The position numbers and the translations under genes are program-made. From Planococcus shenhongbingii (GTDB taxonomy: Bacteria; Bacillota; Bacilli; Bacillales_A; Planococcaceae), in assembly GCF_030413635.1 (NCBI RefSeq), contig NZ_CP129235.1, positions 1,922,001-1,986,000 of the forward strand: DNA of 64,000 bases, given 5' to 3'. Of the stretch, positions 18,583-27,234 are shown piece after piece; the first letter of the stretch is position 1; each line of letters begins with the position of its first letter. The notes beneath the pieces were generated by a model, which was not told where the DNA came from, made no database searches, and saw only the letters and a list, made by a program, of their open reading frames with translations.

Positions 18583-18747
18583 ATGGATATATTCGAACTA
18601 GTTTTAATGATTTTCGTTTTAACAGGACCACGTATGTTGAAGTGCGGAAGACAATTCTTAATTTTTATTAAGAAAAAACTTAGAAGCGGGGTTAGGTTCA
18701 AGCTTTCGGTCACTTTAGAATTAAAATTGAAAAGTAACCGGAAGTAA
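18583..18747 (+). CDS. Possible small membrane peptide, 54 aa
   Basis: ATG preceded by TAGGAGGAG about 12 bases upstream, a slightly long spacing. The peptide begins with a hydrophobic segment (IFELVLMIFVLTG) and ends in a strongly basic tail, a layout seen in small membrane or toxin-like peptides. There is no homology I can name, and an equally good explanation is a chance frame. Confidence 0.3.
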   Translation: MDIFELVLMIFVLTGPRMLKCGRQFLIFIKKKLRSGVRFKLSVTLELKLKSNRK

Positions 18748-18895
18748 ATGTGTAAAAAATCAGAGTCGGATAATATCAAACGGGTACTGTTATCTTTTTG
18801 ATTTAAAAAGTTAGCAGTATCCGTAATTAATAAATTATAATATAAAAAGAAAGTAACTCTTTTAACACAAGAAATGAAAAGGGATGGATTTATTT

Positions 18896-18966
18896 ATTCG
18901 TTCGTAAATATGCCTAGAATACTAAGAACGTTCGTAAAGTGTTTTGACACCTTTACGAACGTTCTT
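18896..18966. repeat. GTTCGTAAA inverted repeats, sites A and B
   Basis: A single CGTTCGTAAA box at 18899-18908 is followed by a perfect 16-bp inverted repeat (arms 18924-18939 and 18951-18966) around an 11-base spacer TGTTTTGACAC. The right arm is followed by TTTTT, so this hairpin could also act as a terminator. With the 18991-19022 site it makes five copies of the same ten-base box within 125 bases, like iterons or recombinase binding sites. Confidence 0.7.
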
Positions 18967-18990
18967 TTTGCCTTTTTTAGCCCTTTTTAG

Positions 18991-19022
18991 AGCGTTCGTA
19001 AACCTGTACTTTTACGAACGCT
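18991..19022. repeat. Recombinase-site-like inverted repeat (12-8-12), left of Tc genes
   Basis: Perfect 12-bp arms AGCGTTCGTAAA and TTTACGAACGCT around the 8-base spacer CCTGTACT. This geometry is typical of tyrosine recombinase core sites such as loxP or dif-like sites. A tyrosine recombinase gene ends about 580 bases upstream. A related 12-8-12 site lies at 36987-37018, beyond the Tc toxin genes. Function is inferred from geometry and position. Confidence 0.6.
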
Positions 19023-19473
19023 TACTACTACTTAGAAATACTTTCATTACTCACATTTTAATTGGTTGTATAGAGTATGGGCTCATCGTCTGTTTACCAC
19101 GGTGCACGAACGAATTCGTTTCAATATCAAACTGAATGCCGCCTTATTGCTGGTTGCTTTAAAGCGTATGCTGTTAATCGAAACCTTGCCCTTGAACTGG
19201 CTGGATTACCTAACGACAATTTTCTACGAGTCCGTTTCACTGTGCAAGACTCATTAGTTATTTAATGGCTAATCACCACACCTAAAATAAAAAATCACTT
19301 TTAGGAAGATAAGAAAGTACCTTAATTATATTCAATTTATTAAGCAATAAATAGAGTAATAGATATTTTACTTAAAATAAATTTTCGGAAAATTTAGAAA
19401 TTTTAAAGCATTTATCAAGAATATATCATATAATGTAATAAAAATAACAAATAAGTAAGAAAAGAGGGATGAA

Positions 19474-22400
19474 ATGGAGAAAGAAAATAATGGACACAAG
19501 AATTCTTCTCCCCATCTTTTTAAGACAGACGGAGGCAAAACGAAGTCTAATACAATTGAAATTCCAGGTATTAATTTGCCTAAAGGTGGAGGGGCGATAA
19601 AAGGCATTGACGAGAAGTTTTCAGTAAATGCAGCGAACGGGACTGCAACATTTTCTATTCCTCTTCCTTTCTCTCCAGCTCGCGGAGTTTCACCAGAAAT
19701 GAATATTGCGTATAACTCAGGAGGTGGAAATGGAGTTTTTGGTTTAGGATGGGCACTGAATCAGGCATCTATAAAACGGAAAACTGATAAGGGTCTTCCG
19801 AGGTATTTGGATGTGGTCGATTCAGATTCGTTCCTTTTTTCCGAAGCAGAAGATCTTGTTGCTGAATTTGAAAAAGAGTCAGATGGCAGCTTTAAAAAAG
19901 ATACCAAAGATAACTTTATCATTAGAGAAAAAGATTCCTCAGACGGCCTGTTTACAATTAGGTATTACAAACCTCGGATTGAAGAGGTATTCGCCAGAAT
20001 CGAAAGATGGTCAAATAAAAAGTCGCAGGTAATAAAATGGCGGGTCATTACAAAAGAGAATATAACGACGCTGTTTGGTTGGACTGCTGCATCGAGAATT
20101 TCCAATCCGAATGATGAGAACAAAGTATTTGAATGGCTGCCTGAATTTATTTTTGACGATAAAGGAAATTGCACCCATTACATTTATAAGAAAGAAGACC
20201 AAGCGGAATTTGATTATATGCTGTTGCATAATAGGAATCGCTTAGAGGCTGGAGAAATTACTTACACTAATTTATATTTAGAAAAGATTTTGCATGGCAA
20301 TAAAACACCATATAAAAATATGGGTGATCCTTATCTCGATGAAACGGATTATTTATTTCAAACGGTTTTTGATTACGGGGAATATGCGGTTAAAGAACCT
20401 TTTCTGAAAGTGAAGGATTGGAATTTCAGGAAAGATGCATTTTCAGAGTATAAGAGCGGTTTTGAAATAAGAACTACGAGACTATGCAAACGGATTTTGC
20501 TGTTTCATTGTTTTTCTGAACTTCCAAAGGGTTCGGCTTTAGTGAAGTCTCTTGAATTTGAGTACCATTCCGCTAATGAAGAAGCTTTTACTCTTTTAAA
20601 GTCCGCAACAACACGTGGGTATATTAAAAAGCCGGATGGCACGTATACGAATAAAAAGCTGCCGCCTATCGAATTTGAATACCAGCAGCACAATTGGAAT
20701 GGGAGGGTCAAATCCATTTCACAGAACAATTTAGTTCACGCACCTATCGGACTTGATGAACCGCAATATCAATTTATCGACTTATTTAATGAAGGTCTTC
20801 CAGGAATTCTGACAGAGCAGAGCGGAGGGTGGTTTTACAAACATAATTTAGGGGATGGCAAATTTGCGCAGGCACAACTGGTTTCTCCCAAACCTTCTTT
20901 TACAGGATTAGGGTCACGTCTGCAATTGCTCGATTTGGATGCAGACGGCCGCAAGCAGCTAGTCAAACTCAACGAAGAACCAAAAGGTTATTTTGAATTA
21001 AGTGATGAAGACGAGTGGGAAGTTTTTCGGCCTTTTGAAACTTTGCCAAATATTGATATGCGAGATCCGAATTCCAGGTTGATTGATTTAAACGGAGACG
21101 GCAAACCGGAAGTTTTGATTACGGAAGATAATATCTTTACCTGGTATGAATCTGCTGGGAGAAAAGGGTACACGCAAGTTTATAAGGAGATAAAATCAAC
21201 TGATGAAGAAAAAGGGCCAAATCTGGTTTTTGCCGACTTTAAGCAAACGATTTTCCTGGCGGATATGAGCGGAGATGGTTTGACAGATCTCGTTAGAATC
21301 AGAAACGGAGAAGTCTGTTATTGGCCGAACCTCGGATATGGAAAGTTTGGCGCTAAGGTAAATATGGATCATGCACCAGTCTTTGACAGCAGCGAGGCCT
21401 TCAATCCATCCTATCTGCATCTAGCCGATATTGATGGATCCGGCACTTCTGATATTATTTATCTGGGCAAAAATAAGTTCACTTGTTGGATGAATTTAAG
21501 TGGAAATGCCTACAGCACCATTCCATTTGAAATGGATACTTTCCCTGAAATCCATGATGAGGCAAAGTTCACGGTTACCGATTTACTTGGTAATGGGATT
21601 GCTTGTATTGTCTGGTCGAGCCCTTTAGAAAAGGATACCCAAGCTCCCTTAAAATACATTGATTTGATGGATAGCAAGAAGCCTTATCTTATGGTCTCTT
21701 ACAAGAATAATCTTGGCAAAGAAGTTGCACTGGAATATACTCCCTCTACTAAATTCTATATTGAAGACAAGTTGGCAGGCAATCCCTGGACCACTAAGTT
21801 GCATTTCCCCGTCCATTGTATTTCAAAGACCGAAACAAGAGATGAAATAACTGGCTACCGGTTTACAAGCTCCTACAAGTACCATCATGGTTATTATGAC
21901 CATGAAGAAAGAGAGTTTAGGGGCTTCGGCATGGTAGAGCAAAAAGATGCTGAAGAATTTGAAACCTGGAAAAAGGGAGAGGCAAGCAATATCGTGGATG
22001 AACCTCTGCATCAGGAGCCGGTAATTACAAAAAGCTGGTTTCATCTTGGAGACTTTGCGGATAGCGGAGATATTCTCAATCGGTTTGCCCATGAGTATTG
22101 GCATGAGGAAATGGCAAAGCGAGGATTTTCTGTTACAAACCATGAAGTTCCTTTACCGGACGCAAGGATTATCGCTGCACCGGAAATAAATAACTCTATT
22201 ATTGAGCAGTTCAGTGCCAATGAATGGCGGGAGGCTTTGCGCGCTTGTAAGGGGATAGGGTTACGTACAGAAATCTTTTCTCATGATGCCCCCTCGGCAG
22301 AAGCGACACTTGAGCAGATCCAAAAACAGCTTACTCCTTATTCTGTAACAACTAATAATTGCGTAATCGAATTATTACAACCGAAAGGACACAATAAACA

Positions 22401-25400
22401 CGCCATCTTCATCGTTAAAGAAAGTGAATCCATCACCTATAGCTACGAGCGCAATACAGATGACCCTCGCATTGCTCACAAACTTAACATCAAGTTGGAT
22501 GAATATGGGAATTTTCTGGAATCTGCATCTGTGGTTTATCCGAGAAGAAAAGCGGATAGTTTTTTGCCTGAAGAAACGCAACTAGCCCAAGATAGAACAT
22601 TAATCACCTACACACAAAGAAGCTTTACCAATGACATCGATGAGGAAAATTCGTATAGACTAAGGCTTCCGGCGGAAACAAAAACTTACGAACTGAGGCT
22701 TCCAGTAGAACCAAAAACTTACGAGTTGAACAATGTGCTTAAAACCGGCTCTTTATATTCAGTGGATGATTTTAAGGACATTCTTACAATTGCGGAGGAA
22801 GTAGCTTATCACCATATTGAACAGAAACCTATTCCCAATACTTCACAGAAAAGATTGATTGAGCATATACGCACAATTTATCTTAGCGATAATTTAAAAG
22901 ATGCTTTGCCATTGCATCAAATGGCTTCTTTGGCTTTTCCTTTTGAAAGCTATCAATTAGCTTATACTCCATCTCTCGTCAATGATGTTTATGGAGGGAG
23001 AGTTAACGAAGAATTGATGCTAGAAGGCAACTTTACTCATACAGAAGGCGACGGCAATTGGTGGATACGTTCTGGAACTGTCCAAATTGTTGAGACAGGA
23101 GAAACCGTATCCGATGCTCAAAACCGGTTTTATCTGCCGATAGCCTACGTTGACCCTTATAACTCCAAAACAATAGTGAAGTATGACAACAAGTATCAAT
23201 TCTTCATCGAAGAAACAAAAGACGCATTAGGCAATAAAACAACAGTCGAACTTTTTAATTTTAGGACATTATCTCCGCAACGAATGAGAGACCTAAATAA
23301 TAATATCTCCGAAGCTATCATAGATGAACTTGGCATGGTGAAGGCTATGGCGATATTTGGAAAAGGAGATGAAGCTGATGACTTAATGGACATAAATGAA
23401 TTTTCTTCTTCATCCGAAATTGCAATCGCCAACAAATTGTTTCAGGCCACGTCCTCCGACATGTTGATTTCACAAGGGAAAATGCTGCTGAATCATGCAA
23501 CGGCAGCTTTTGTCTATGACTTTGATGCATATTTGAAATCTGGAAAACCGGCGGTAATTGCTTCTATCGTAAGAGAAGAGCATTTTCGGGAAAACAACGA
23601 TTCACCGGTGCAAATCAGTTTTGAGTACTCAAATGGTTTAGGGCAGGTTGTGATGAGAAAAGCGCAGGCTGAGCCGGGGCTGGCAAAACAAGTAACCGTG
23701 AATATCGACGGTTCTTATATAGTGGCGGATGTCGACACTGCCGCACTTAACCCGAAACAGCTGAGATGGATTGGCAACGGCCGAACAGTGCTTAACAATA
23801 AAGGCAATGTCGTAAAACAATTCGAGCCGTATTTTTCAATAACACCGAGTTTCGAAGACTTGAAAGAATTAGTGGAAACGGGAGTTACGCCCATTATGTA
23901 TTATGATGCGCCGGGACGGCTCATTAAAACCGAAATGCCCGACGGCACTATGTCGCGCACTGCATTCGATTCATGGAAACAAATCCTCTATGACCAAAAC
24001 GATACGGTTTTGGAATCTTCCTGGTTTCATAAACGGACGAACCGCCTGATGGATACTGAGCTCATTGAGGCAGGAAAAGACCCGGAAAGGGAAAAAGCGG
24101 CTGCCGATAAAGCGGCCAAACATGCTGATACTCCTGTAGTCCAACAATTGGATACCTTGGGGAGACCAGTGTTGTCAGTTGAACATAATAGGCATCCGGA
24201 TGGAGGCGATGATGAGTTTTATCTAACTATGGTTGACCTCGATATCGAAGGCAATCTACGTAAAATTACCGATACGCGTGGAAATGCAGTCATGCAGTAT
24301 AAATACGATATGCTGGGCAACAAATTCTATCAAAACAGCATGGATGCCGGCCAAAGATGGCTATTGATGGATATTTTAGGAAACCCACTTCGCACGTGGG
24401 ATGAACGAGGCCATGAATTCCAGTATTTTTACGATACTTTGCACCGGCTTACTGCTAGTAAAGTTATCGGTGGTGACAGAAATACCCCTCTTGATCATAT
24501 CGTCGAGCGGATATTTTACGGGGAATTAGAGGACAAACCTGAGCTGAAAAACCTCCGGGGTAAGCCAATCAAGCATTATGATACCGCGGGAGTTTTGGTG
24601 ATGTCTGAATATGATTATACAGGAGAACCGAAATCTACAACTCGACGTCTATTCAAAGATTACAAAAGTATTACTAACTGGATAGATGCTAACTTAGAAG
24701 TAGATCTTGAGTCTGCTAGCTTTACTTTTATTTCAGAAACAGATGCTTTAGGAAGAGCAACAAAACAGACGGCGCCTGATGGAAGTATTACGACACTTTC
24801 TTATAACGAGGCTGGTTTAATGAATAGCGAAAGTGTTGCACATATCAATCCGGCCATTACGACCATTTATATAAAAGATATAAACTACAACGAAAAAGGT
24901 CAGCGAAATCAAATAGTATATGGGAATGATGTCATCACTTACTTTCATTACGATAAAGAAACTTTCCAGTTAAGGCAGTTAGAAACCAAACGGCAGAACA
25001 AAGATGCGCTACAGGATTGGCGTTACACATATGACCCATCAGGGAATATCACTCATATAGAAGATAAATGTATTCCAACCACATTTTTTAATAATCAAAA
25101 AATTACTGACATTTCTATTTATACGTACGATGCTCTTTATCGTCTGGTGAAAGCATCCGGACGGGAGAATGATACGCAACTTTCATTTGACAGCAAAGAC
25201 AATTGGAACGATTCTGCTTTCATGAAGCAATTGAATCCGGGCGACCCGATCGTCATGCGCAATTACACTCAAAGTTATCTCTATGACGATGTGGGCAATA
25301 TTCTCCGGACGAAGCATCAAGCATCCGGCAACAGTTGGATTAGAAATTATAAGTATGAAGATGCAAACAACCGGCTCATCAGAACACAAGTAGGTACTAG

Positions 25401-27015
25401 CACTTACAACTATCCACATCACCCGGACCATGGATTTATAACTGCTATGCCTCATTTGGAAGATATGACATGGAACTTTAAAGAAGAACTCATGCGAACG
25501 GTTCGCCAGAGACGCATCGACGGTGGAACGCCTGAGACCACCTATTACCAGTATGACGGGCAAGGGCAGCGGATAAGAAAGATAACCGAGAACCAAGCTG
25601 ACACAGGGAAGCAGCCCGAAAAAAAAGACGAGCGGATTTATATCGGAAGCTACGAACTGTATAAACAGCATAGTGGCGAGGATGCAGGAATGGAGCGCAG
25701 CAGTTTAAGCCTGACGGACAAAGGGCATCGATTTGTCATGGTAGATACCGAAACGAAAGCTGACATTATTTCTGGAGTGTCAACGGGAAATGCAGATCCT
25801 GTCCAAACCGTTCGTTATCAATTGCATAATTACCTTGGTTCAGCAGCACTGGAACTGGATGAAACGGCACAAGTCATTAGTTATGAGGAGTATCATCCTT
25901 ATGGCACGACTGCTTATCAGGCTAAAAATGCAAGTATTAGGTGTGCTGCAAAGCGTTACCAGTATACAGGGATAGAGCGGGATGAGGAGAGTGGGTTGGA
26001 GTATCATATTGCGAGGTATTATGTTGTTTGGCTGGGAAGATGGCTAAACGCGGATCCAATTGGAATTCAAGATGGGATAAACGGTTATAGGTACTGTAAG
26101 AATAATCCTCTTTATAACAATGATCAAAGCGGCACACAATCCCATCCTATAATAAATAATGCAGATCCAAACGACCCAAATAATTACGTTTCTTTTGAAG
26201 ATTTTAAGTCCGGTGCGCTGGGGCCTTCGTGGAACGAAAAAGCGTTAAGAAGCGATTGGAATAAGGCGAATCCAAATTCCAATATACCTAATCCTTCTAT
26301 TTATATCATAAATCCAAAAACCGGAAAGGCAGATATATTATCTATTGAAGATGCTAGAGAGAAACTAAGTGCGTTATCTGAAAAAAAATTTGAAGAGGAA
26401 CTTGGAAAAGCTGATGTATTAATTTTACGTAATAACAAGTTTAGCAAATCCATACAAGAAACTGTTGATCAAATAAATAAACCTTCTTTAGCACCGTCAT
26501 TAATGGGTTTTGCTATACGACTCTTACAAGAAGATACTAAACAGTTTAAAGGTGAATTTCCCTCAAATTATTATGTCGATTTTAGCACTAAAGTCATTAT
26601 GGAAAGTATAAAACTTTATGGACCGGAATCCGGAATCGAAACCGTTTACAATGCATTTGGAGTTAAAAGCGATGAGTCTTCACAAGGCAAAGCAGCTATG
26701 CACATGTATGAATCTTTGGTAGGTAATAACGAAAATACTGGTTTTGACAAAGTGCAACATTTTGTTGCATCAGCAGCTTTAGAGTATAAGCATAAAAATT
26801 TGAGCATATTAACTGACCTCAAACAATATGCTAAAGAAATAATAAGTGACGAGTTAAACAGTTATATTAGTTCTGATAAAGGTTATGATCGGGAAGACAT
26901 GTTAGCCAACAATCGGGGTCAAGCTTTTGGAAATAAACTATATAGACGTTATCAAAATGATATGGCTTTCGAAATTAAAAAAGCTGTATGGTCTTTTACA
27001 ATATTAATGCACTGA
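19474..27015 (+). CDS. Tc toxin TcB-TcC fusion protein (SpvB/RHS cocoon with C-terminal toxin)
   Basis: Predicted protein of 2513 aa. Residues about 35-340 form the SpvB/TcB N-terminal domain (NGTATFSIPLPFSPARGVSPEM). FG-GAP-like repeats of the TcB propeller follow (DLDADGRKQLV, DLNGDGKPEVLI, DMSGDGLTDLV, DIDGSGTSDII), then TcB middle regions and YD/RHS repeats. The RHS core closes with GRWLNADPIG. Asp2194 there and Asp2217 are 23 residues apart, the spacing of the two aspartates of the TccC self-cleaving protease. About 296 residues after this form the variable toxin domain, which I cannot assign. The shell would encapsulate the toxin and load it onto the TcA pore encoded next. TcB and TcC are separate proteins in many Tc systems but fused here. 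Confidence 0.93.
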   Translation: MEKENNGHKNSSPHLFKTDGGKTKSNTIEIPGINLPKGGGAIKGIDEKFSVNAANGTATFSIPLPFSPARGVSPEMNIAYNSGGGNGVFGLGWALNQASIKRKTDKGLPRYLDVVDSDSFLFSEAEDLVAEFEKESDGSFKKDTKDNFIIREKDSSDGLFTIRYYKPRIEEVFARIERWSNKKSQVIKWRVITKENITTLFGWTAASRISNPNDENKVFEWLPEFIFDDKGNCTHYIYKKEDQAEFDYMLLHNRNRLEAGEITYTNLYLEKILHGNKTPYKNMGDPYLDETDYLFQTVFDYGEYAVKEPFLKVKDWNFRKDAFSEYKSGFEIRTTRLCKRILLFHCFSELPKGSALVKSLEFEYHSANEEAFTLLKSATTRGYIKKPDGTYTNKKLPPIEFEYQQHNWNGRVKSISQNNLVHAPIGLDEPQYQFIDLFNEGLPGILTEQSGGWFYKHNLGDGKFAQAQLVSPKPSFTGLGSRLQLLDLDADGRKQLVKLNEEPKGYFELSDEDEWEVFRPFETLPNIDMRDPNSRLIDLNGDGKPEVLITEDNIFTWYESAGRKGYTQVYKEIKSTDEEKGPNLVFADFKQTIFLADMSGDGLTDLVRIRNGEVCYWPNLGYGKFGAKVNMDHAPVFDSSEAFNPSYLHLADIDGSGTSDIIYLGKNKFTCWMNLSGNAYSTIPFEMDTFPEIHDEAKFTVTDLLGNGIACIVWSSPLEKDTQAPLKYIDLMDSKKPYLMVSYKNNLGKEVALEYTPSTKFYIEDKLAGNPWTTKLHFPVHCISKTETRDEITGYRFTSSYKYHHGYYDHEEREFRGFGMVEQKDAEEFETWKKGEASNIVDEPLHQEPVITKSWFHLGDFADSGDILNRFAHEYWHEEMAKRGFSVTNHEVPLPDARIIAAPEINNSIIEQFSANEWREALRACKGIGLRTEIFSHDAPSAEATLEQIQKQLTPYSVTTNNCVIELLQPKGHNKHAIFIVKESESITYSYERNTDDPRIAHKLNIKLDEYGNFLESASVVYPRRKADSFLPEETQLAQDRTLITYTQRSFTNDIDEENSYRLRLPAETKTYELRLPVEPKTYELNNVLKTGSLYSVDDFKDILTIAEEVAYHHIEQKPIPNTSQKRLIEHIRTIYLSDNLKDALPLHQMASLAFPFESYQLAYTPSLVNDVYGGRVNEELMLEGNFTHTEGDGNWWIRSGTVQIVETGETVSDAQNRFYLPIAYVDPYNSKTIVKYDNKYQFFIEETKDALGNKTTVELFNFRTLSPQRMRDLNNNISEAIIDELGMVKAMAIFGKGDEADDLMDINEFSSSSEIAIANKLFQATSSDMLISQGKMLLNHATAAFVYDFDAYLKSGKPAVIASIVREEHFRENNDSPVQISFEYSNGLGQVVMRKAQAEPGLAKQVTVNIDGSYIVADVDTAALNPKQLRWIGNGRTVLNNKGNVVKQFEPYFSITPSFEDLKELVETGVTPIMYYDAPGRLIKTEMPDGTMSRTAFDSWKQILYDQNDTVLESSWFHKRTNRLMDTELIEAGKDPEREKAAADKAAKHADTPVVQQLDTLGRPVLSVEHNRHPDGGDDEFYLTMVDLDIEGNLRKITDTRGNAVMQYKYDMLGNKFYQNSMDAGQRWLLMDILGNPLRTWDERGHEFQYFYDTLHRLTASKVIGGDRNTPLDHIVERIFYGELEDKPELKNLRGKPIKHYDTAGVLVMSEYDYTGEPKSTTRRLFKDYKSITNWIDANLEVDLESASFTFISETDALGRATKQTAPDGSITTLSYNEAGLMNSESVAHINPAITTIYIKDINYNEKGQRNQIVYGNDVITYFHYDKETFQLRQLETKRQNKDALQDWRYTYDPSGNITHIEDKCIPTTFFNNQKITDISIYTYDALYRLVKASGRENDTQLSFDSKDNWNDSAFMKQLNPGDPIVMRNYTQSYLYDDVGNILRTKHQASGNSWIRNYKYEDANNRLIRTQVGTSTYNYPHHPDHGFITAMPHLEDMTWNFKEELMRTVRQRRIDGGTPETTYYQYDGQGQRIRKITENQADTGKQPEKKDERIYIGSYELYKQHSGEDAGMERSSLSLTDKGHRFVMVDTETKADIISGVSTGNADPVQTVRYQLHNYLGSAALELDETAQVISYEEYHPYGTTAYQAKNASIRCAAKRYQYTGIERDEESGLEYHIARYYVVWLGRWLNADPIGIQDGINGYRYCKNNPLYNNDQSGTQSHPIINNADPNDPNNYVSFEDFKSGALGPSWNEKALRSDWNKANPNSNIPNPSIYIINPKTGKADILSIEDAREKLSALSEKKFEEELGKADVLILRNNKFSKSIQETVDQINKPSLAPSLMGFAIRLLQEDTKQFKGEFPSNYYVDFSTKVIMESIKLYGPESGIETVYNAFGVKSDESSQGKAAMHMYESLVGNNENTGFDKVQHFVASAALEYKHKNLSILTDLKQYAKEIISDELNSYISSDKGYDREDMLANNRGQAFGNKLYRRYQNDMAFEIKKAVWSFTILMH
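22660..22725 (+). repeat. 33-bp tandem duplication inside the TcB-TcC gene
   Basis: Two adjacent 33-base units (22660-22692 and 22693-22725) encode LRLPAETKTYE and LRLPVEPKTYE. The copies have diverged at several bases but keep the frame, consistent with an older in-frame duplication. Confidence 0.85.
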
Positions 27016-27234
27016 TTTCTTTGGAAGCAACGAAGATATATCTTGTACCATACACTTCAAATAACCAAATATTTAAATGATTTTTCCGTAGTTGAAATAA
27101 GCTTACTAAGAAGTAAGTTATCGTTTGCGCATATTATTTATAAAGTTATAAGTAAAAAGATGGTTTGTAGCTTCTATTTTTCTTTATAAATTCTGTAGTT
27201 TCTTGAAAAAGTATAAATAGAGGAGAAGGTAACC
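27016..27234. other. Intergenic region between TcB-TcC and TcA genes
   Basis: 218 AT-rich bases without a hairpin terminator or gene. The TcA gene could therefore be read through from upstream or have its own promoter. No promoter was assigned with confidence. Confidence 0.4.

Larger units (their letters stand above)
18748..19473. other. Non-coding AT-rich region upstream of the Tc genes
   Basis: About 720 bases lacking a supported gene. It contains the inverted GTTCGTAAA repeat cluster (annotated separately). A 60-residue open frame near 19077-19265 has no clear ribosome-binding site and may be the relic of a lost gene. A TATAAT box at 19429-19434 could be the -10 element of the Tc operon, but no matching -35 is evident. 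Confidence 0.4.

Noticed and set aside
18896..19022. Reading the GTTCGTAAA repeats as a CRISPR array
   Set aside because: The boxes are only ten bases, alternate in orientation, and have short spacers of unequal length without cas genes.
19066..19265. Overlapping short open frames on the plus strand upstream of the Tc operon
   Set aside because: Several frames are open at once over the same bases, none has a proper start signal, and no family is recognisable; possibly remnants.
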